From assembly GCA_943736015.1 (NCBI GenBank), contig OX031072.1, forward strand, positions 2,817,501 to 2,881,500: 64,000 nt of DNA, in the 5' to 3' direction. Below, piece after piece: positions 42,701 through 54,700 of the stretch. This DNA comes from Tridacna crocea (taxonomy: Eukaryota; Mollusca; Bivalvia; Cardiida; Cardiidae). The notes under the pieces are model-generated. The model was not told where the DNA came from. It searched no databases and saw only the letters and a list, made by a program, of their open reading frames with translations. Positions within the stretch are counted from its first letter, which is position 1. Each line of letters starts with the position of its first letter. The position numbers and the translations under genes are program-made.

Positions 42701-45700
42701 TAGTAGGATGGGACTTTGAAAAGATAAAAAAAAATTTGGGAGAAATAGTTAATTGTATTTTTTTCTTACATTATTTTCATGAAGTCGTCAGGGTCATGAA
42801 AACACAGCTTTCTTTGGTAAAGAGTTAGGAAAATCTTTCCTTTGCTTAGCAGTTACAATGTGGGTCATATGTGATTCTCCAGGGGCCATGAATTCCATTC
42901 CAAGCTTGCCCCAAAATCTTTCTGATGCATACTGACAGAAGTCATTCCTCTTCCGCCACTTAAATTGTTACTACATTCTTAATGAGGGAAAGCAGCCAGT
43001 GGTTTGGAATGAATACTGCTTAAACAGAAATTCATGGATAGGTGCCTACTGTGTACCTAAGTGTACATAGGTTGCTTCCTCATTACAGATGCATTATTCC
43101 CCCTTTACACAAGGCAAAATTCATAGATAGTAATTTTTTCAACCCAAGTCAGCCTTTGCCTACTGTGTACCTAGGTGTACATAGATTGCTACCTTATGAC
43201 AGATGCATCATGCCCCCTTTGCATAAGTCAAGATTTATAGATAGTAATTTTTTTTCAACCCAAGTCAGTCTTTGCCTACTGTATACCTAGGTGCACATAG
43301 ATTGCTACCTTATGACAGATGCATCATGCCCCTTTACATGAGTCAGCCGTTGCCTCCTGTATACCTAGGGGTACATGAGGTGTTACTTTATTACAGATGC
43401 TTTATGCCCCCTGTATATAAGGCAAGTTTTAAAGATAGTAATTTTTTTCAACCCAAGTCAGCCTTTGCCTACTGTGTACCTAGGTGTACATGAGTTGCTA
43501 CTCTTACGACCAAAGTCCGTAACAAAGAAACAAATAAAGGCATAGCTCAAAAACAAACAGCATCTGGCAGAATTTGAAGGGACAAATGATCTTGTTTTTC
43601 GAGGATTAAAAGACCAATACAATAACCACTGAGCCAAAGAGATATCTGTCTGACGCAATTGTCAGGTATTGTATCTAAATCCGGACCAAGCTCTGCATGA
43701 AGGAGTGGTCTCCCGTAACACCCCCCCCCTCTTAAAGTCATCATTTATTGATGACTCAAAGCCCTATCCCTATTTGGCAGGAAGTCTGATTTTTGGACAA
43801 CAAATGGGATTAATGGCTCAATGGCCAATCCCTGACAAGGCCTCATCTCACAAACAAAGTCCATAACAAAGAAACAAATAAATGCATAGCTCAAATACAA
43901 ACCATATCTGGCGGGATTCAAACATTTGAAGGGACAAATAAACTCATTTTTCAAGGATTTTAAAAGCAAAACAATAACCACTGAGCCAAAGAGATATCTC
44001 TCTGACGCAGTTGTCAGGTATTATTTTTAAATCGGGGGAAAAAAATATGCATGAAGCAGTGGTCGCCCGTAACACTACCTTATTGTAGATGCATAATGCC
44101 CCCTTTACATAGGACAAGATTTATAGATAGTAATTTTTTTATTTTAACCCAAGTCAGCCTCTGCCTACTGTGTACCTAGGTGCACATGAATTGCTACCTT
44201 ATTACAGATGCATCATGCCCCCTTTAAATAAAGCAAGATTTATAGATAGTGATATTTTCAACCCAAGTCAGCCTTTGCCTACTGTGTACCTAGGTGTAAA
44301 TGAGTTGCTACCTTATTACAGATGCATCATGCCCCCTTTACATAGGGCAAGATTTATAGATAGTGATATTTTCAACCCAAGTCAGCCTTTGCCTAGTGTG
44401 CACCTAGGTGTACATGGGTTGCTACCTTATTATGGATGCTTTATGACCCCTTTACATAAGGCAAGATTTATAGATAGTAATTGTTTTCAACCCAAGTCAG
44501 CCATTGCCTACTGTATACCTAGGGGTACATGAGTTGTTACTTTATTACAGATGCTTTATGTCCCCTTAATATAAGGCAAGTTTTAATGATAGTAATTTTT
44601 TTCAACCCAACTCAGCCTTTGCCTACTGTGTACCTAGGTGTACATAAGTTTCTACCTTATTACAGATGCATCATGCCCCCTTTAAATGAGGTAAAATTTC
44701 TAGATTTTTTCAAGCCAAGTTAGCCTTTACCTACTGTGTACCTAGGTGTACAAAGGTTGATACCTTATTACAGATGCATTATGCCCCCTGGGTTGCTACC
44801 TTATTATGGATGCTTTATGACCCCTTTACATAAGGCAAGATTTATAGATAGTAAATTTTTTTCAGCCCAAGTCAGCCTTTGCCCACTGTGTGCCTAGGCA
44901 TACAGAGGTTGCCACGTTATTACAGAATGATGCATTATATCCCTTTTAATTAGTTCCCAAATGACAAAATTTTAGACTGGTCCAAATTGAAAGCATTTGT
45001 AGATGATAAGATAAATTTGACCGAAGAATTGACGAAAAAAACATTTTGGCTAAAGGAGAAAGTGCTGGTTACCAGCATTTTCTCCTTTTTCCACAATGTT
45101 TTCAAAAGGCTTCCCTCACAGGGGTATCAAAAATCGGGATTATGTGGTAAAGGTTTAAATAAGGCAAGACTCACTTGTAATTGATCAAAGCTTAATCAAA
45201 TGAAGTTTCTTATTGTTTTTCTTTTCACTCATGGACTTTTTGTTTCAAAAAGAAATGATAATTTACACATGTGCAAACAAAGTCATGTCTAAATTATGCA
45301 TGCATCTGTGGTAACATGTGCAATTGGTACTATTCTAACTTGCTGTAATTATGGGAACTTTTGATTGCTCAGGTGCTTTGGCGTATCTTGCATGAAATAA
45401 TTAATTACCTCATAACAAATAACAAAATCTTCTACCTTTCAAAGTTTTTACTTTTGAAAGTGTTTTGAAGGAGATGATATGAATATTTCTCAAAAGGCAG
45501 CATTTGTTTTCTGACAGGGGTGAAAACATGAACAAAGGAGAGAATGCTGGTTATCAGCATTTTCGTTCTTTTTTCCCCTAGTGTTTGCTAATTCCTTCTC
45601 TTTTCAGGGTCATTTAACTCATTATCAAATGAAAAAACTTTAGGTTTGTCCAAATGGAAAGCATTTATGACCCTGGGTACCAGCATTTTCTTCTTTTTCC

Positions 45701-48700
45701 ACAATGCTTTCTACCTTGCTGGAAACAAATTTCAAAATTGAAGAATGTTTATTTTGTTGTCTGCAAGTGCTTTTAATTTGGACCAGTCTAAAATTTTGTC
45801 GTTTAGCAAAGAGTTAACCCATTACCACACAATCCCCACTTTTGACGCCCCTGAGAAGGAGGCCTTTAGAAAACATTGTGGTAAAAGGAGAAAATGCTGC
45901 TAACCAGCATTTTCTCCTTTTCCCAGAATGTTTTCTACCCTTTATAAAAGAAATTTCAAAATTTCAGTCACTTTTCCTTTGTTGTCTGCATATGCTTTCA
46001 ATTTGGACAAGCCTAAAATTTTGTCAATTGGTAAAGAGTTAAACTTGGGATAATTTGGTAGAGGGATAATATATGTGTAACCTTATACCACACAATTCTG
46101 AATTTTAATGATCCTTGAATTGGGCTATGAAAACCTTGTGGAAAGAAAGGAGGAAACGCCAGTAACTAGCATTTTCTCCTTTTCCCACTATGTTTTCTAC
46201 CCTTTCTAAGACAATTGTCTTTTTCTGGCCACCTTTAAACTGTTGTCTGCCAATGCTGTGTTGTTTAATGAGTCTTATTTTTCAACCCATTACCACACAA
46301 TCCCTACTTTTGACGCCCCTGAGAAAGAAGCCCTTTGAAAATACTGTGGGAAAAGGAGAAAATGCTGGTAACCAGCATTTTCTCCTTTTCCCACAGTGTT
46401 TTCTACTCTTCCCAACACAAATTTCAATTTTTCAGTCACCTTTATTTTGTCGTCTGCAAATGCTTCCAATTTGGACCAGTCTAAAATTTTGTCGTGTGGT
46501 AAGGAGTTAATTGTTTGGTAAAGAGTTATTTTGCATGTTTAGCTTATGATTATGCATGTACCTTTCAGTTGTGTCTGCTCCATCTTTGTTTTGTACTCTT
46601 TGGAACTTTCTCATTTTGGAAGTTTTCTCCCAATTAGTTATAGATTGCACAATCATTGTTTTTTTTCCCCTAGCTTTTAGCCTACAGAAACTTATACTGA
46701 GTAGTTACACTGATAGTTAGAAATTGGCACCAAGAAGCTAGTTGACGAGATTGGTTTATTTGATTTCCTCTTCAGCAATTTTAGACTTGTCTTCATTGAA
46801 AGTATTTTCAGACATTCATTAATTTCAGTACAAAAGACGATTTCTTTCACTATAATGGAAGAAAACGCTGTTGGTAGAGGAGAAAATTGCTGGCTCCCAT
46901 TATTTTCTCCTTTTCCCAGAATGTTTTCAATTTTTTTTTTTACTATAGGGTCATTCAAGCATGGGATTGTTTGGAAAAGGGTTGATAAAAAGTTACTAAA
47001 ACCTTATTGATGTGGCCAAAGTATTTCACAATTATAGTTTTGGTCACTTTGTTTCGACACAAAATTAATTGTGATACAGAGTTTAAGCTTTTGAAGTATT
47101 CTTCATTTTCAAGAAATTGCAAAACACTTTTGAAAACCTCTGCATCAAAGTTAGAATAGCCAGTTCATTTATCAATTTTAATTTTCTATGGAGAAATTGA
47201 GTTATTAACCAGAAGCTAGCTACCATACATGTATTAATTTTGTGTTGGGTTGTGTATTTTTTGAGACACAATTGTATTTCTTGTTTAGGAACAGATTGAT
47301 TGGACCTGGAAAAGGATTTCAGATGAAAAGTTAGGCTTAACCCTTTACCAAACGACAAAACTGTAGACTGGTCCAAATTGAAACCACTTGCAAATGACAA
47401 AATAAATGTATCTTGAAAATTGAACTTTGTAGAAAACATTGTAGAAAAAGGAGAAAATGCAGGTTACCTGCATTTTCTGCTTTTCCCACAATGTCTTCAA
47501 AAGGCTTCTGTCTCAGGGTTGTACAAACCAGGGATTGTTTGGTAAAGGCTCAAGATAATTTTTTGTATAGATTTGTATACAAGGAAAAACTCTAAATTTG
47601 TGGCAAATTTTATATTTTTCTAAGATGTGAACTGATATTTCAGAAAATTTAAATCAGTTATTTACATCTAGCAACAACTGCAGTACAAAGTAAAAATAAT
47701 CCTGTTGGCAATTCCTTCTATTACATTTTTTGTGCCATATCATAGAATAAAAAGTATTTGAAAATTTTCAATACAAGACATTTTTTCTTTTTTCTTGTTA
47801 TAGAATTCTTTATTTTCTTTTGAAAAAGTATGTAAAGACCCCTTTGAAGTGATTTGTTTTTCATTATTTTTTGGATGCATTTTGTTGTCACTTATTTTTC
47901 ACTACTTTTATTGAATAACAATAAGTGACAGCAAATTGTACAACAATGATATCTTCTATATTAAAAGATTGATTTATTTTATCTTCTTTCTGTGTATTTG
48001 AAAACAGCAACAGCACATGTCAGAGGCAGGTAAAAGATCCATGATGGAACAAATCTTGAAGCTTCAGAAAGACATCAAAGATCTACAGTATGAGCTTCTC
48101 ACTGTAAATGAGAGACGAGAAATTCTTGACAGAAAATATGAAGACCGCAAAGTCCGTACAAAAGCAAAATTACTGAAAGCAAGGTAGGATATAAAGATAT
48201 CAGTCATTATGGTATAATTTTCAAACACCAATATGATATCCTCCTTTATGATCTTTTCATGTATTAGTATTGCAACTGTATGCTTCTATTTCTTTATTTT
48301 TCTTTTTTCTTATCCAAATATAAACATCTGTTTTACCATAGTATTTTTATCTCAAATGAGAAAACTAAATGAAATGGGAAAAAAAAGATTATAATCTGCC
48401 ATTAAGTCAATTTATATTCTGCATTGTTTATGTAAGAAACTAGGATAAGAAATATTTTTATATCTAACTGTTTGGAATCATTGGACAAAAAAGTTCCAGT
48501 AGGCAGTTTAACCCTTTACCAGATGACGAAATTTTAGCCTTGTCCATTATGAAAGCATTTGCAGACGACAATTTCAATGTAGCTCAAACAGTACCATCAT
48601 TTTTTGATGAAGTAGAAAATATTTCGGGAAAAGGAGAAAATGCTGGTTACCAGCATTTTCTCCTTTTCCCAAAATGTTTTCCAAAGGCTTCTCTTACAAG

Positions 48701-51700
48701 GTCGTTAAAACTCGTTATTGTGTGGTAAAGGGTTAAAATATTTCATTGAGCTTTTGGTTTATTTCAGAACTTGTTTTCTTTTTATAAGAAGCTTTTGGGA
48801 TTTTGATTCTGACCAACTATCACTATTTTAATATCTGTTTTTACAGCTGCTTGAGTGACACACACATGTGATTAATCATTTGTTGAACCCATGTTATCTG
48901 CAGGAAATCAATTTAGCAGTTTCTTCAATTTATTTTTTACTATTTTCCTTTTATTTCTCACAGTATAGGTACAAATAAATATACTTAAACACTCTAATAA
49001 GGTTATACTTGCTAAAAGCCCATTACTTGTCTCCTGAAATCAAATTGATGGAATTTTGAAGAACAAGAATGCAAGAAACATTATAGTTTTGTGTTGAATT
49101 TGTATTTTCAGTGACTATGATTCATATTCAAGGTATTTAAAGCATGTTTGATGACAATTTACAATCCATTAAATGACATTTTCACAAAACATCCTTTCTG
49201 TTTAAAGCTTTTTCCTCATGTGCTATTGTCATTTTTCCTAATACCAAAACTGTCAAAGTATTGTGGCAAAAATCCATGTTGTTCATTAGGAGCAAAACAT
49301 TGCAGCCTAATTGTCTTTTTGTTTGTTGCAAATGCAATACAATATACTTGGATGAAATATTGTCATATAAGTTGGGCTACTTGTTTATGAAATTTATGTG
49401 TAGTACATGTATTGATAATTTTTACTAAGACTTGCACAGTCTCCATTTTCATATTTTGATTCTGATGAAGACTGATTGGAAAAAATTATTGTTAAAAAAT
49501 GAAAATAAGCATACCTGTCAATTTTTAGACTGTAAAATGGTTGTTATAGCTATACTGTTTGGTAACTAATTTACTTTCTCTGAAAAAAAAAAATTCGTAG
49601 ATTAACTCATTACCAAACGAAAATATTTTGGGCTTGTCCAAATCGAAAGCATTTGCAGACGACAAAATGAAAGTGACTGAAAATTTGAAATTTGTTTTGT
49701 GAATGATAGAAAACATTGTGGGAAAAGGAGAAAATGCTGGTTACCAGCATTTTCTCCTTTTCCCAAAATGTTTTCTAAAGGCTTCCTTCTCAGAGGCGTC
49801 ATAAGTAGGGATTGTGTGGTAATGGGTTAAGTATAAAGGTCAACAGAAAGGTTGTTTACAGTTCTATATATATGTTCACATTTAGCGTTTAAGACATTGG
49901 TTGCTGAAGACATCAGTTGGTCATGATAATTCCTGTAAACTTTGGTAACTAGGTACTCCACTGAATGAGTGGCAAAGGAGAATGGGTGATGTTAACAAGA
50001 CAATGCTTTTCTGAGTGGTCGAATATTTCCTTTGATTGACGGTATATATTGGTCAATTGATACAGACAGCGAATCATGCAGTTTGGAGGTCACTTGATTG
50101 CCAAAAAATCAAACATGTCCCATAAATATGGTGTCTGTGGTTGTGAGGTAGAGCAACACATTTGCCACAAGTACTGATGTAGCTCCCAGGAAGTAAATTC
50201 AAGAGAAATTTGTATAAGTTTTAAGAACTTGTTTCGCAATCAGTGTTAACCCATTACCACACAATCCCTACATTTGATGCCCCAGAGAAAGTAGCCTTTT
50301 GAAAACACAGTGGGAAAAGGAGAAAATGCTGGTAACCAGCATTTTCTCCTTTTCCCACAGTGTTTTCTACCCTTACCAGAACAAATTTCTACTTTTGAGT
50401 CACCTTTATTTTGTCGTCTGCAAATGCTTGCAATTTGGACCGGTCTAAAATTTTCTTGTGTGGTAAAGAGTTAAATATATATGATTTAACTAATTATAAG
50501 GACAATTTCACCACAGTATATTCTATTCAGAATCACAAACATGCATGTTATATTAAAAAATTGTGAATCTCTTCTATCCTCTCTCTATACTGCATGCATC
50601 TTGGTAGATAACTTACAGGCAGAAATTTTACCTTATTTTATCCAGAAGGTTTTAAGATCAAACTTAAGACTTGCTTAGCTTTCTTTTTGTTTTGTTAGGG
50701 TGTGGAACTGGGGTCGGGGGGCTGTATGTATCAGCCTTTCATAACTCTTTACCAAATGACAAAATTGTAGACATGTCCAGATTGAAAGCACTCACAGATA
50801 ACATATACAATGTGGTTAGAAGAAAGAGATTTTTCTTTGATTACTATAATTTTCTTTTTTCCCTCACAGTGCTTTCAAAAGCCATCATATGCAAAGTTCT
50901 GAAAACCTAAAATGATGTGTTGTAAAGGGTTAAATGGCATCATATAAATTCCAAGATGAAGAATTAAATATATACAAGACACAGTGTCTCTGCAAATGAA
51001 AAGGCAAGTTTTAAAATTTAGAACTACAGTTGTATAAGTCAATTTTAACCGGTGAATGTAAACGGAACCTGATATGTAGGGCTACAACATCATCTTTGTA
51101 ATACATATGTATGTCTTATGATTTTCTTGGCAAGGAACAATTTGATTTGAATTTTCAAGAGTTTCTGTTTAAAAAGTGCTCATTCAAATGGCCAGGTGTA
51201 TTTGCATAGATACAAGATCATTATTTTCTGCTTTTATGTCCTAAATGATGGGATAAAATGGTTTTCAGTTTAAAAAAAAAATTCATCAGTTTTTAAAAAC
51301 TAAAACCAAAATACAAGGTAGAGGCTGTGCATCTTGTGTATTTAGTTTAACTCATTACCAAACGACAATATTTTAGGCTTGTCCAAATCAAAAGCATTTG
51401 CAGACAACAAAATAAAAGTAACTGAACATTTGAAATTTGTTTTGTGAAGGATACAAAACATTGTGGGAAAAGGAGAAAATGCTGGTTACCAGCATTTTCT
51501 CCTTTTCCCATAATGCTTTTCTGAAGGTTTCTTTCTCAGGGTTGTCAAAAGTAGGGATTGTATGGTAATGAGTTCATCTCTTCCACAGTCAATGTAAGCA
51601 CCTTCTTCCAATGCTTGGCATTGCTGGAAATATCCCATTACCGTTATATGTCCAAAATATTCACAAAATCGTTCTAAACACCAACACCCGTACCTGACCT

Positions 51701-54700
51701 CATCTGTTACTAGAAAGAAAAAGAAAGTATATCCCATAAACATTTTAAGCATCTAAATATTCAATCTTTATTACCGGTATGTCTTTGTATGTTTCACTCT
51801 AAATGTGCCACATCATCTCTGTGATTTGCATTTCTTTTATATTTCAAAGTTTGTGTTGTTATAATTTTTCTTCTCTAAAACAAATTTGGCCATTGATTTT
51901 ATTGGCTTAGATTGACTTGAATGCAAGTGTTCAGCTCTTTTGTCTTGTTCTGTAATTTTGAAGCAGTCTTGTATTGTCTTATGTAAGACTTATGTGCCTT
52001 GTTGTCATAGTTATGTCAAAAGTCATGCCCGTGTCATGCCATGATTTGACTTTTCAGCAAAGCTTAATGACCTACCCCAGCCAAGCTTTTGCTGCAACTA
52101 ATGATGATTGGTTATTTCTTATGAATTAATTGGGGTAGTACTTAGAAAAATGATCTTTACATTTCAGGATTATTGTTTTTGAATAAATTAATTGTGCATT
52201 TTTTAGGATATAGAATATTGAACTCACCACCAAAAGACAAAGTTTTAGACTAGTCCAAATTGAAAACATTTGCAGACAACAAATTGAATTTGGAGAGAAT
52301 GATGATATTTTTATCAGAAAAGGAAGAAAACATTGTGGGAAAAGAAGAAAATGTCGGATACTAACATTTTGTGGTTTTCCTATGATGTTTTTAAATACCA
52401 TCTTAATCTTGGGGTCATTAAAAGGGTCTTTGAAAGTCAGATTGTTTGGGAAAGGATTAAGCGTTTTAGAGTTGACACATACATGCATAATTTATGGAAT
52501 ACTTACTGTTATGTCAAAGTGTTGAAAAAAATTCATCAAATTAGCCATGTTGGGTAGACACACCTTTATTCTTCCTTTTTATTTCAGTCAGAAATAATAT
52601 GTACAAAATACATGCAACCAAATCTGCTATTAGAAATGTTGTGATTAATTTAATTATCTGATGTTATTCAGTATTTATTGTAATACATTGATGTATTGAT
52701 TTCAGGAGTAGGTAGGTGAAAGTGTTCATGAGTTAAACAATTTTTTTTACAGCAATGACGATGAGTACTTTCGGTACTTTGATCACTACAATAATGGAGG
52801 GTAAAAAATGATTTTGGAAAATGCCTCTCGTAGAAAATAATTTCTTTTGTTCACATTTTAGAAACTAATGGCCAGTTACTGCGTTTGTGGTTTGTTATGA
52901 AGTAAATTATGTTTATGTACTGAAGACCAAAGGGCAAAATACTATAAAAGAACTTGTACTCTTTTGTTGAACATGTCGAGTGATCTTAGGGTTTTTGGAA
53001 TGTTACTTATTCTTCTATATGGCTTGCAACACCCAAAAAGGGGCATTTGGACATTTGATAAAAGTTTGTCTTGGATCAGCCTGTGCAGTCTGTACAGATT
53101 AATCTGAGATGGCACTTTACAACTACATAGGACTTCGGGATACAGTAGAGTGGCAAAAAACAGAAAATTACATGAAAACGGCAAGTTTCATATCAGATCT
53201 GCCTTTTACGGACTGAACAGACTGATCCAAGACGACACTTTATGCAAATATCCCTAAGGTCCCTTTTCGCATGTTTCAAGCCATATAGAGAATAGGAAAT
53301 AAAAAGAGATAGCTAAGGTAGAGGAAAAGAAGAAATATTGTGTGTGTGTTAAATTGAAAACACACAATGGTATGTTTGTTTTTTGCAGCTTACAAAAGCT
53401 ACACAAGGATAGCAATGTGTGATTGTTTTCAGTCATCTATTGTAACCCAACCACAAATGCTTTCTGGACATAAATTATGGAATGTTTATTACATTTCAAT
53501 AAAACTTTCAAATGTATGCTCACTGTAAAGACTTTTATGTTGATGACAAGAATATAGGAATGAATGACTGCTATTTCTGGTGGATTGTCTATTCTTTTAT
53601 AGTACATCATGAGTGTGAAATCCCTGCTAAATACATGTACTTTGAGTGAAGATTCACTTTGAGAGCACCTGTGCCAGTATTCACTGACTATTTGACTAAC
53701 TTTCTAAATGTAACAATTCTAGGACAATCCATCTGACTGGCTTGAGCACTTTGTTTTGACCAGTCAGATTGGTAGTCTTGTATTTTAGAAAGAAAACAAT
53801 TATCAAAATCGATTGTGATATGGATTGAACAGTTTCTCTTTGATCGCATAAATAATCACTGGAATATTTTTGTCACAAATACACATATCAAAATGATTTA
53901 CTGATCCTTTTGTATACTTTATATTAGTACCTTTTTTTTTTCAATGTTGAAATGTAATAAACATATACCTGGCTTTCTCATTAAGTTAGGGAAATTTAGA
54001 TTGATGTAGGTGACTTTTTTTCTAAACCTTTCAAAGCTAATTTTCTTAGCAGAGAGTCATTCTTTCTTTTTTTGCTTCCATTTCATTCATTTAAAAAACA
54101 ACATGTGTTGCCATATTCACCGATCACATTAAAGTTAATTCTAAACATCAAAACTAGCCATCTGATTTTCTCCCAGCCATCCAGATGGCCTGGTTTTAAA
54201 TTTTAACCCTTTACCAAACAACAAAATTTCAATTTGAAAGCACTTGCAGACGACAAAATTAACGTAACTCAAAAATTGAAATTTGTTTCTAGTAGGGTAG
54301 AAAACATTGTGGGAAAAGGAGAAAATGCTGGTAACCAGCATTTTCTCCTTTCCTCACAATGTTTTCAAAAGGCTTTTATCTCAGGGTCATGAAAACCAGG
54401 GATTGTTTGGTAAAGAGTTATGAAATGGAGCAATATTTGCAATTGAAGGCAAAGTACATACCCAGGTCTTTACTAGACCAGCTCTTATTGTTTACTTTGT
54501 TGTCATCGAAAATTACTTATTTTAACCACAATCGCCTAAAACATTCATATAAGTTTGCAGTAGTCTGTCATTTGATTTACTCAGTACTTGCTTCAATTTC
54601 ATTGGCTAGAATAATTTTTAGCAGATGATATACTGTATTATGGTTTGCTGCTGCGTTTTGTGTCATTTGAATTGCTATACATACTTGGCCACTAACCTGT

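Larger units (their letters stand above)
43030..44935 (+). repeat. ~115-bp tandem array, about eleven or more units, interrupted
   Basis: The unit contains CTACTGTGTACCTAGGTGTA, CATCATGCCCCCTTTACATA and AGATTTATAGATAGTAATTT, recurring near 43045, 43160, 43275, 43470, 44165, 44280, 44395, 44510, 44625 and 44730, with partial units. Long open frames on both strands here are repeat artefacts. Two SINE copies break the array at 43505-44078. Confidence 0.9.

Noticed and set aside
43042-44723. Series of open frames encoding repeated PTVYLGVHxLLPYYRC-like peptides
   Set aside because: They follow the ~115-bp tandem unit, whose length and phase keep frames open by chance; frames shift between units and no gene signals exist.
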